From positions 34,407 through 42,079 of the forward strand of contig DDET01000054.1 in assembly GCA_002336915.1 (NCBI GenBank): DNA of 7,673 nucleotides. Reading direction: 5' to 3'. Source of the DNA: Bacteroidetes bacterium UBA1947. Lineage in GTDB: Bacteria; Bacteroidota; Bacteroidia; Chitinophagales; Chitinophagaceae. Made by a program: the position numbers and the translations under genes. Shown piece by piece: positions 1-5,913 of the stretch; position 1 is the first letter of the stretch, and every line of letters begins with the position of its first letter. The notes under the pieces were generated by a model that did not search any database, had not been told where the DNA came from, and saw nothing but the letters and a program-made list of their open reading frames with translations.

Positions 1-2415
1 AATAAAGATGCTACTGCTGAAGACCTGGTGGGCAAAATGCCGGGAGTAACCATTGTTGATGGAAAAGTGCAGGCACAGGGAGAAGATGTGAAACAGGTAT
101 TGGTAGATGGTAAGCCATTTTTTGGGGATGATGCGAGTGCTGTATTGAAAAACCTGCCGGCAGAAGTGATTGACAAAGTACAGGTGTTTGATAAAAAAAG
201 TGACCAGGCCGAGTTCACAGGTATTGATGATGGGGTAAAGATCAAGACCATCGACCTGAAGCTGAAAGAAGATAAAAAGAAGGGCTATTTCGGAAAGGTG
301 ATTGGCGGAGGCGGCGCCGGGGACAACGGTGCAGGGAAAAATAATAAAGGATACTATGAGAACCAGGCAATGATCAACCGTTTCAAAGGTAAAATGCAAA
401 TGTCTGTTTTTGGCGTTATGTCTAACACCGGCCGTGTAGGTCTTGGCTGGAATGACGCCGACAAATACGGCACTTCCTCCACCAACAGTGAAATGTCAGA
501 CGATGGTTTTTACTACTCCTACTCAACAAATGATGATGATATAAGCTGGAACGGAACTTACAATGGCGAGGGTCTGCCAACCGCCTGGACAGCCGGGGCG
601 CACTTCGCCAATAAGTGGAACGAAGATAAAAGTCATATCAATGCTAATTACCGGTTTGCAAAGCAAAACGTAGAAAGTGGGGGCAATACTACCACTCAAT
701 ATATTGTGCCCGGATCCTCTTATACTACGAAAGAAACAAATAGCTCCTCCAGCAATGCGATCCGCCACAACCTAAGCGGCACTTACGAGTGGAAACCAGA
801 TACATCATCGAGCCTCAAAATAACATTTGGGGGCAACTATGCCAATACACAAACCCGTTCTCACTACACAAATGAATCCCGTACCGCAGATGGTGATACG
901 CTTAGAAGTAATGGGACACGTTCACTAAACACAGATGCTACTTCAAAAAAAGAAAATATAGAAGCTTTATATCGCAAACGTTTCAAGAAAAAGGGCCGCA
1001 CGATATCTGTTAATGTGACAGAGAATTACAAAGAGGCAAATAGCACAAGTTTCCTCCAGTCCTCCAATACCTATTATACCGATACGATAGGCAATTTTAC
1101 AATGCCTACTAACCAGGAAAAGATAAATGCAAGCTCCACCTTTTCACTCAGCGGCAAACTGGAATACACAGAGCCTTTGTCTAAGGTGGCATATATAGAT
1201 GCCAGCTATGCCCTCAGGGTCGACAATAGCGCAGCAGCAAAAACCAGCCTTGACACTAACAATACCGACCGCAGCTATACCGATACCAACACCCTGTACA
1301 CCAGTAATTATGCCTACAACGTATTGGTCAACTCAGGAGCTTTAGCCTTGCGTTTCGTATACAAAAAATTCAATTTTTCTTTCGGGGGCACCGTGTCGAA
1401 CGCGGATTATAAACAGCAGGATCTGCGCCACGACACTGCCTACAACTACAACTACCTTAACTTCTTCCCCAAGGCAAATTTTAATTACAAATTTGAGAAC
1501 CAGGCTTCCCTGAGTTTCTCATACACAGGCGGTACGCGTCAACCTACATTGCAGCAAGTACAACCCTTGCTCGACAATACCGATCCCAACAATATAGCGA
1601 CCGGCAATCCTGATCTCAGGCAGGAGTTTCGCCACACCTTCAATGCGCATTATAATGGTTATAAAGTACTTAGCGGCCGATATATCTGGGCGGGTGGCAG
1701 TTTCAACCTGATACAAAACGCTATTACCCGGGTCGATGACGTTCAGTTTGGCACGCAGCGGATATACCATTATGAAAATATGAACGGCAACTATGCTGCT
1801 TCGCTCTTCGCCGGCTACGGATCAAGGATACCTAAAACAGATATCCAGGCAGGATTTTGGTCAAGCGTAAATCTTGCACATAGCAACTCGAAAGTGAACA
1901 AGCAGGCCAATGTAAGCGACAATAACGTATATACCTTAGGCCCACGCCTCGACTACAACAAAAAAGATAAATTCGAGCTCTCCTTTAACCCGCAGCTTAA
2001 TTACAACGACAACAAGTCCACTATTAGTGCAAATGCTATTAGCTATTGGTCAACTGATCTTAGCCTGTCAGGTTCGGTGCAGCTACCCCTCAAGTTCGAG
2101 ATCGGAACAGACATTGACTGGTATATCCGTGAGAAAACTAAGGTGTTCCCTACTAACAACAATGTTTTTAAGTGGAACGCATATGTCAGCAAAAAGTTCC
2201 TGAAAAAGAGCCAGCTTGAACTGCGCGCTGCTGCCTTCGATATCCTCAACCAGAATATCGGTTTCAGCAGGTACGCGGAAAGCAACTATATTTATGAGAA
2301 CAGGTATAACACCGTGCGTCGCTATGGCCTCATCAGCCTGATATGGAACTTTACAAAGACAGCTGCAGGCGTAACTGCTCCTGAAAATGAGGGTGGCATA
2401 AAAATCGGAAAATAA
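1..2415 (+). CDS. TonB-dependent-receptor-like outer membrane beta-barrel protein (5' truncated)
   Basis: The reading frame is open from base 1, so the true start and the N-terminal part (probably signal peptide and a carboxypeptidase-regulatory-like domain) lie outside the window; the GTG at 28 is not the start, because plug sequence continues in frame before it. 804 residues are visible. Residues about 1-90 are plug-like: the VLVDGKPFF segment (34-41) followed by LPAEVIDKVQVFDKKSDQ is typical of this family. A glycine-rich stretch (about 100-118) leads into a long barrel rich in alternating aromatic and polar residues. The family-typical segment with TRQPTLQQ (512-519) and GNPDLR (535-540) is present. 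The last strand seems to be GLISLIWNF, followed by an unusual tail of roughly 20 residues instead of ending on the aromatic residue. The family sits in the outer membrane and many members are TonB-dependent importers; the substrate cannot be read here. It is probably co-transcribed with the GLPGLI gene two bases downstream. Confidence 0.93.
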   Translation, partial: NKDATAEDLVGKMPGVTIVDGKVQAQGEDVKQVLVDGKPFFGDDASAVLKNLPAEVIDKVQVFDKKSDQAEFTGIDDGVKIKTIDLKLKEDKKKGYFGKVIGGGGAGDNGAGKNNKGYYENQAMINRFKGKMQMSVFGVMSNTGRVGLGWNDADKYGTSSTNSEMSDDGFYYSYSTNDDDISWNGTYNGEGLPTAWTAGAHFANKWNEDKSHINANYRFAKQNVESGGNTTTQYIVPGSSYTTKETNSSSSNAIRHNLSGTYEWKPDTSSSLKITFGGNYANTQTRSHYTNESRTADGDTLRSNGTRSLNTDATSKKENIEALYRKRFKKKGRTISVNVTENYKEANSTSFLQSSNTYYTDTIGNFTMPTNQEKINASSTFSLSGKLEYTEPLSKVAYIDASYALRVDNSAAAKTSLDTNNTDRSYTDTNTLYTSNYAYNVLVNSGALALRFVYKKFNFSFGGTVSNADYKQQDLRHDTAYNYNYLNFFPKANFNYKFENQASLSFSYTGGTRQPTLQQVQPLLDNTDPNNIATGNPDLRQEFRHTFNAHYNGYKVLSGRYIWAGGSFNLIQNAITRVDDVQFGTQRIYHYENMNGNYAASLFAGYGSRIPKTDIQAGFWSSVNLAHSNSKVNKQANVSDNNVYTLGPRLDYNKKDKFELSFNPQLNYNDNKSTISANAISYWSTDLSLSGSVQLPLKFEIGTDIDWYIREKTKVFPTNNNVFKWNAYVSKKFLKKSQLELRAAAFDILNQNIGFSRYAESNYIYENRYNTVRRYGLISLIWNFTKTAAGVTAPENEGGIKIGK

Positions 2416-2417
2416 CT

Positions 2418-3167
2418 ATGACCAGGAAACTACTATTAACGATAACAATATTATTTTTTGTACTAGCTGCAAAGGCGCAATTCACTAGCTATGGCAAAAT
2501 AGAATTCGAACGCAAGGTGAACATCCATCGCCAGATGGATGACATGGCTGCCGAGTCGGATAATGCCTCATGGGTTGAACGCTTTAAATCCCAGGCACCC
2601 AAGTTCAGCACTTCTTACTTCGATCTGTACTTTAATACCAATAAGGTCATTTACAAACCCGGCCGCGAATCCGACCAGCAGTTCAAAATGTTTGGCGGCG
2701 GTCCTGCAGCCGCAAATACGGTCCTTACCGACTTCAATAGCCAAAAAGTAATGGCAAATAAACAGGTATACGACCAGAAGTTTTACATAACCGATAGTAT
2801 GCGGGTGTTAAAGTGGAAGATCACTGATGAGATACGTACCATATGCAATTACAAATGCCGTAAAGCAGTAAGTAAAATATGCGATTCCGTATACGTCGTA
2901 GCTTTCTATACCGAGGATATTGTAGTAAGCGGTGGCCCCGAAATGTTCAGCGGCCTGCCCGGCATGATATTGGAACTTGCTGTGCCACGCTTATATACCA
3001 CATGGGTTGCTACCAAAGTGGAATTGACCGTACCTAAAGAAACTGATTTTGAATTGGCTGAAAAAGGTAAAAAAGCCAGTCAAAAGGAAATGGTAACCGT
3101 GCTGCAGGAAAGCTTTAAACAATGGGGCAAAATGGCTACCCGTAATATATGGTGGTGCGCTCTTTAA
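2418..3167 (+). CDS. GLPGLI family secreted protein
   Basis: A 249-residue protein starting two bases after the receptor stop codon, so translation is probably coupled. Residues 1-20 form a signal peptide (charged MTRK, hydrophobic core, AKA before Q21), placing the mature protein in the periplasm or at the outer membrane. The family hallmark appears as GLPGMI at 179-184, followed by LEL. It is preceded by the usual beta-rich region with Y-F-D-L-Y-F (67-72) and by a cysteine-containing stretch with C143, C147 (in NYKCRKA) and C155. Length fits the family. GLPGLI proteins are Bacteroidota-specific, of unknown biochemical function, and often sit beside TonB-dependent-receptor-like genes, as here. 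The C-terminus is IWWCAL with a fourth cysteine (C247). I see no frameshift, so I take the gene as complete. A role as accessory partner of the receptor is inference from adjacency. Confidence 0.92.
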   Translation: MTRKLLLTITILFFVLAAKAQFTSYGKIEFERKVNIHRQMDDMAAESDNASWVERFKSQAPKFSTSYFDLYFNTNKVIYKPGRESDQQFKMFGGGPAAANTVLTDFNSQKVMANKQVYDQKFYITDSMRVLKWKITDEIRTICNYKCRKAVSKICDSVYVVAFYTEDIVVSGGPEMFSGLPGMILELAVPRLYTTWVATKVELTVPKETDFELAEKGKKASQKEMVTVLQESFKQWGKMATRNIWWCAL

Positions 3168-3173
3168 AGCAGC

Positions 3174-3500
3174 CTAAGCAAAATACTCGATGATACAGGC
3201 CTTAAGCAGCTCTTCCTGCTCAGCCATACCCGTCAGCTGCACTTTCTCCAGTTCCTTATAGTGGGGCCAGCCATCCTGGTCCCTACCCTCAAATTCGTAG
3301 TATCCGGCCTGGCTTAGCAGGCTGCAAACAGCAATATGCATCAGGTCCTGCTTCTGTTCCTTTGAGAATTTGCGGCTGGGCAGGCTGCCCAGCTCATTAA
3401 CCCCTATCAGGAACAGGATACCCTCCATATCGGGTACTTTGCCAAAGCGCTCCTCCAGCATTTGCTCCGTTTCTTTCCAGCGTTGTTCCATATTATCCAT
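3174..3500 (-). CDS. Uncharacterised small protein (108 aa)
   Basis: A minus-strand gene reading from ATG at 3500-3498 to TAG at 3176-3174, tail to tail with the GLPGLI gene and only six bases from its stop. I do not recognise a named domain. The protein has no signal peptide or membrane segment and looks cytosolic and mostly helical: a charged N-terminus (EQRWKETEQMLEERFGKVPD), a hydrophobic helix MEGILFLIGVNELG, a basic loop, then KQDLMHIAVCSLL and a motif-like YYEFEGRDQDGWPHY (68-82) rich in aromatic and acidic residues, and a final helix LLKACIIEYF. It is a real gene rather than a shadow because no other frame is a better candidate in this stretch, its composition is protein-like, and it fills the gap neatly. 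A second in-frame ATG lies at codon 4. Function unknown; small proteins of this kind may be lineage-conserved in Bacteroidota. Confidence 0.8.
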   Translation of the reverse strand: MDNMEQRWKETEQMLEERFGKVPDMEGILFLIGVNELGSLPSRKFSKEQKQDLMHIAVCSLLSQAGYYEFEGRDQDGWPHYKELEKVQLTGMAEQEELLKACIIEYFA

Positions 3501-3519
3501 TATCCCGTCTGTGTCTGTT

Positions 3520-3534
3520 TATTTTGCGAAAATA
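3520..3534. repeat. 15-base palindrome in the divergent intergenic region
   Basis: TATTTT and AAAATA form perfect six-base inverted arms around a GCG centre. It lies between the minus-strand small gene and moxR and overlaps the putative -7 box of the former, so it could be an operator. In an AT-rich spacer it may also occur by chance. Confidence 0.3.
3527..3534 (-). promoter_or_regulatory. Possible -7 box for the minus-strand small gene
   Basis: Read on the minus strand this is TATTTTCG, one mismatch from the Bacteroidota -7 consensus TAnnTTTG, located 26 bases before the ATG at 3500. I found no convincing -33 TTG at the usual 19-21 base distance, so this is weak. It is also one half of a palindrome described separately. 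Confidence 0.25.
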
Positions 3535-3628
3535 AGGCATTTATACTTCGCGACATTTCATCACATTTGTATCATTCCAATATTAATGTGTTTTTTAAAA
3601 AAAGTTAAAAGTATATTGCCTTAATTAT

Positions 3629-3656
3629 TTTTTGACTTTCAGTTTTTACTTTTGGT
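3629..3656 (+). repeat. T-rich 7-base-periodic array upstream of moxR
   Basis: Four consecutive seven-base units begin at 3629, 3636, 3643 and 3650. The first and third start with five T and the fourth with four, while the second (CTTTCAG) is degenerate. The same layout, with similar sequence, precedes the DinB gene and the small membrane protein gene. The -7 box of moxR is embedded in it. Confidence 0.5.
3647..3654 (+). promoter_or_regulatory. Bacteroidota-type -7 box for moxR
   Basis: TACTTTTG is a perfect match to TAnnTTTG, with its first base 28 bases before the moxR ATG; transcription would start near 3661 and give a leader of about 14 bases. The matching -33 element is poor: the nearest TTTG (3631-3634) is only 12 bases away. 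The identical octamer at identical distance precedes ychF, which supports the call. Confidence 0.6.
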
Positions 3657-3674
3657 TTTATTATTCAACAAAAC

Positions 3675-4682
3675 ATGGAAATAAACTCTTCTTCAGCCGA
3701 CATTCGCGAATTGAACGAGCGCATTCACCAGCAGAGTGCATTTATCGACCTGCTGATGATGGAACTGAACAAAACCGTAGTAGGGCAAAAGCACATGGTA
3801 GAGCGCCTGCTTATTGGTCTGCTGGCTAATGGTCACGTACTGCTTGAAGGTGTGCCGGGTCTGGCAAAGACACTCGCCATCAAGTCCCTGGCCTCTGCCA
3901 TTCACGCACGTTTCGCACGCATACAGTTCACACCCGACTTGTTACCTGCCGACGTACTAGGTACCATGGTCTACAACCCACAGGCTCACGAGTTTGCTGT
4001 GCGCAAGGGTCCCATCTTTTCCAATTTCATCCTTGCCGATGAAATAAACCGCGCTCCCGCGAAAGTGCAGAGCGCCCTGCTGGAAGCCATGCAGGAAAGG
4101 CAGGTAACCATTGGCGATAATACGTACAAGCTCGAAGAACCCTTCCTGGTACTGGCCACGCAAAACCCCATAGAGCAGGAAGGTACATACGAACTGCCCG
4201 AAGCACAGGTAGACCGTTTTATGTTGAAAGTGGTAATTACATACCCAAAGAAAGAAGATGAGCGTAACATCATCCGCTACAATCTGAACCCCGAGGGTAT
4301 GCCCAAAATAAATCCGGTAGTAACTACCGCAGATATCATCAATGCCCGCCACCTGGTGCGCGAGGTATACATGGACGAAAAAATTGAACAGTACATACTC
4401 GATATCGTTTTCGCTACACGTTTCCCCGAGGAGTACAAGCTCAACAAATTAAAGCCGCTTATCAACTACGGTGCATCGCCACGTGCCAGCATTAGCCTGG
4501 CCCTTGCCGCAAAGGCATACGCCTTCATTAAGCGCCGTGGCTATGTGATACCCGAAGATATCCGCGCCATTTGCCACGATGTAATGCGTCACCGCATTGG
4601 TATTACCTACGAGGCCGAAGCCGAGAACATCACCAGCGAGCACATCCTCAACGAGATACTTAATGTCGTGGAAGTGCCATAG
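3675..4682 (+). CDS. moxR: MoxR-family AAA+ ATPase
   Basis: A 335-residue cytosolic AAA+ ATPase of the MoxR family. Visible in order: an N-terminal helical segment with the family-typical VVGQKHMVERLLIGLL (35-50); Walker A GVPGLAKT (59-66); the FTPDLLPADVLG segment (85-96); Walker B ILADE (119-123) followed by INRAP; sensor 1 ATQNP (161-165); the EGTYELPEAQVDRF block (169-182) carrying the putative arginine finger; and sensor 2 GASPRAS (266-272) in the C-terminal lid. All catalytic positions are intact and the length is normal. Family members act as chaperone-like ATPases that mature or insert cofactors into partner complexes, usually together with a von Willebrand factor A (DUF58/BatA-type) protein encoded next door. 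Here no such partner follows: a strong terminator lies 74 bases downstream and the next gene is unrelated. The start at 3675 keeps the complete N-terminal helix; no Shine-Dalgarno motif is visible, as is usual in this phylum. Confidence 0.95.
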   Translation: MEINSSSADIRELNERIHQQSAFIDLLMMELNKTVVGQKHMVERLLIGLLANGHVLLEGVPGLAKTLAIKSLASAIHARFARIQFTPDLLPADVLGTMVYNPQAHEFAVRKGPIFSNFILADEINRAPAKVQSALLEAMQERQVTIGDNTYKLEEPFLVLATQNPIEQEGTYELPEAQVDRFMLKVVITYPKKEDERNIIRYNLNPEGMPKINPVVTTADIINARHLVREVYMDEKIEQYILDIVFATRFPEEYKLNKLKPLINYGASPRASISLALAAKAYAFIKRRGYVIPEDIRAICHDVMRHRIGITYEAEAENITSEHILNEILNVVEVP

Positions 4683-4690
4683 TAGAAATA

Positions 4691-4730
4691 ATCCCGAACG
4701 AAGCGGAGCGAAGAGAGGGATCTCCCGAAC
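4691..4730. repeat. GC-rich segment resembling a short dispersed repeat
   Basis: Between the moxR stop and its terminator lies a purine-rich segment bounded by an eight-base direct repeat TCCCGAAC (4692-4699 and 4723-4730). Inside it, ATCCC (4691-4695) faces GGGAT (4717-4721) as an inverted pair, around the string GAAGCGGAGCGAAGAG. The 'gAGCGaAGcgAAG..GGATCTC' style resembles intergenic repeats that occur in many copies in some Bacteroidota genomes; copy number cannot be tested within this window, where I see only this copy. Confidence 0.4.
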
Positions 4731-4756
4731 CTGGCACCGCAGCTAAATAGCCTTTC

Positions 4757-4791
4757 AAACGTCCCGCAGCAAAAACTGCGGGACGTTTTTT
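4757..4791 (+). terminator. Rho-independent terminator of moxR
   Basis: A perfect 13-base-pair stem: AAACGTCCCGCAG (4757-4769) pairs with CTGCGGGACGTTT (4776-4788) across the loop CAAAAA. The right arm runs into a T tract (4786-4791). It starts 74 bases after the moxR stop and should isolate moxR from the DinB gene. The three T at the far end of the minus-strand hairpin make it only a weak terminator in that direction. Confidence 0.92.
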
Positions 4792-4805
4792 ATTCGTAAC
4801 TTCCC

Positions 4806-4833
4806 TTTTTGATTTTCGAATTTTAACTTTTGA
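4806..4833 (+). repeat. T-rich 7-base-periodic array upstream of the DinB gene
   Basis: Four seven-base units begin at 4806, 4813, 4820 and 4827 (TTTTTGA, TTTTCGA, ATTTTAA, CTTTTGA), ending six bases before the ATG. The array can be aligned with the one before moxR almost base for base. It contains TAACTTTTG (4824-4832), a -7-like box with one extra spacer base; if used, the transcript would be almost leaderless. The rest of the 157-base gap from 4683 holds only the repeat-like segment and terminator listed separately; I see no gene in it. Confidence 0.5.
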
Positions 4834-4839
4834 ATTACC

Positions 4840-5379
4840 ATGACAGATGAACTTGAATTACTCCGCTACCCCGTAGGCAAATACCACAGGCCGGAAACCC
4901 ACACGCCCGGGTTACGCGCAGAATGGCTAAACATACTGGAAGCTTTGCCATCATGGATGGATACTGTGATAGAGAACCTCGACGAAGCGCAACTCCAAAC
5001 ACCATACCGCCCCGGGGGCTGGACTGTCAATCAGGTAATACACCACGTAGCAGATAGTCACATGAACGCTTACATACGTGTTAAACTGGCACTCACTGAA
5101 GACAACCCGCAGGTAAAGCCCTACAAAGAAGAGCTTTGGGCCGAACTGGCTGATACCAAAACGGTTCCGGTTAATGTCTCCATCACCTTACTCCACGCCC
5201 TCCACCGCAGGTGGGTAGCACTACTGCGAGCTATGACCGAGGCAGAATGGGAACGCACCTACTTCCACCCTGAAAGCCAGCGCAATTTTCCTGTTTGGGA
5301 GGTTGTTGCTCTCTACGCATGGCACAGCCGCCATCATTTTGAGCATATAAGAAAGCTAAAAGAAAGAATGGGCTGGTAA
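4840..5379 (+). CDS. DinB/YfiT-family putative metal-dependent thiol transferase (bacillithiol-transferase-like)
   Basis: A 179-residue cytosolic protein closely resembling Bacillus YfiT of the DinB-like four-helix superfamily. Matches in order: an N-terminal YPVGKY (10-15), the PYRPGGWTVNQVIHHVADSHMNAYIR stretch (about 55-80), LTEDNP and KPYKEELWAELADTK (about 85-107), LHALHRRWVALLR (118-130), YFHPESQ (141-147), and a C-terminal YAWHSRHHFEHI ending RMGW. The metal site of the family uses one histidine of the HH pair in the first helix (H68/H69) and two in the WHS-HH motif (H162 and H166); all are present. The family is annotated as metal-dependent hydrolase or bacillithiol S-transferase, acting on electrophiles or in detoxification; which reaction this one performs is not shown by sequence. 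Length is full. It stands as a single gene between a terminator and the next promoter-like region, with no bacillithiol-synthesis gene nearby. Confidence 0.9.
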   Translation: MTDELELLRYPVGKYHRPETHTPGLRAEWLNILEALPSWMDTVIENLDEAQLQTPYRPGGWTVNQVIHHVADSHMNAYIRVKLALTEDNPQVKPYKEELWAELADTKTVPVNVSITLLHALHRRWVALLRAMTEAEWERTYFHPESQRNFPVWEVVALYAWHSRHHFEHIRKLKERMGW

Positions 5380-5387
5380 ACCCGCCT

Positions 5388-5415
5388 TTTTATCTTTTGA
5401 CTTTTGAATTTTGAC
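5388..5415 (+). repeat. T-rich heptad tandem array upstream of the small membrane protein gene
   Basis: Four tandem seven-base units of the form TTTTRAM, the first degenerate (TTTTATC), then TTTTGAC, TTTTGAA and TTTTGAC at 5395, 5402 and 5409. This is the cleanest of three such arrays in the window. It occupies most of the 69-base spacer after the DinB gene and supplies the -33-like TTTG of the next promoter. Confidence 0.65.
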
Positions 5416-5432
5416 TTAACCCCTTACCTTAG
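5403..5432 (+). promoter_or_regulatory. Probable promoter for the membrane protein / acyltransferase pair
   Basis: TTTG at 5403-5406 is followed after 18 bases by TACCTTAG (5425-5432), one mismatch from TAnnTTTG. The spacing is near the 19-21 bases usual for the Bacteroidota vegetative sigma factor. The ATG follows 16 bases after the -7-like box. Confidence 0.45.
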
Positions 5433-5448
5433 TATCAAATTCTGAATT

Positions 5449-5910
5449 ATGCAAAAAGGCCTTCTTGATCTGCACAATGTAATGCGCTGGTTAATTTTAT
5501 TGTTCGCAGTGCTTGCACTTGTGAAAGGTGTTACCGGTATGAGTGGCAAAAAAACCTTTGGCAAAGGCGACAAAAAGATCGCGCTCTTTCTAATGATCTG
5601 TTGTGATATTCAATTATTACTAGGCCTCGTACTGTATGTATTACAAGGCTGGTGGTCTGTACTCATAGGTGGTACAGCTATGGCCAGCAATTACAATCGC
5701 TACTTCACTGTCGAGCATACAATAGGCATGCTCATAGGTATCATCCTTATCCACATTGCTTACGCCAATACCAAAAAAGACATCCCCGATGGCTCCAAAT
5801 TCAAGCGCCTGTTCTGGTACACATTCATCGCATTGATCATCATACTGGCTACGATTCCATGGCCGGGCCGCGAAATAGCCCGTCCGCTGTTCCCGGGCAT
5901 GTCAGCTTAG
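5449..5910 (+). CDS. Small four-helix membrane protein, cytochrome-b/SirB-like
   Basis: A 153-residue inner-membrane protein with four predicted hydrophobic helices at about 11-30, 44-65, 86-106 and 120-137, joined by short basic loops (GKKTFGKGDKK; NTKKDIPDGSKFKR). The pattern LHNVMRW at the N-terminus, QLLLGLVLYVL in helix 2, VEHTIGMLIGIILIHI in helix 3 and an IPWPGREIARPLF tail matches a Bacteroidota group often labelled 'cytochrome b' or SirB-like. Histidines H9, H90 and H102 sit at or in the helices and could ligate haem, but this is inference; no electron-transfer partner is nearby. No signal peptide apart from helix 1. It is followed three bases later by the acyltransferase gene, suggesting one transcript. 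Start chosen at ATG 5449, just before the conserved LHN motif; no Shine-Dalgarno motif. Confidence 0.82.
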   Translation: MQKGLLDLHNVMRWLILLFAVLALVKGVTGMSGKKTFGKGDKKIALFLMICCDIQLLLGLVLYVLQGWWSVLIGGTAMASNYNRYFTVEHTIGMLIGIILIHIAYANTKKDIPDGSKFKRLFWYTFIALIIILATIPWPGREIARPLFPGMSA

Positions 5911-5913
5911 TTC

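Noticed and set aside
28..30. GTG at 28 as the start of the receptor gene
   Set aside because: The frame is open to base 1 and the residues before it fit the plug domain, so the gene is truncated by the window edge.
3168..3173. Shared terminator between the convergent GLPGLI and minus-strand genes
   Set aside because: The spacer is six bases and no hairpin with a T run is visible across the junction.
3957..4352. 131-codon minus-strand open frame opposite moxR
   Set aside because: It lies wholly inside a complete AAA+ ATPase gene and shows no recognisable domain.
4692..4730. CRISPR-like repeat unit (two copies of TCCCGAAC)
   Set aside because: Only two eight-base copies, no regular spacers and no cas genes.
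5365..5392. Possible terminator after the DinB gene (GGG...CCC before a T run)
   Set aside because: The stem has only three G-C pairs with an eight-base loop and the T run is part of the heptad array.
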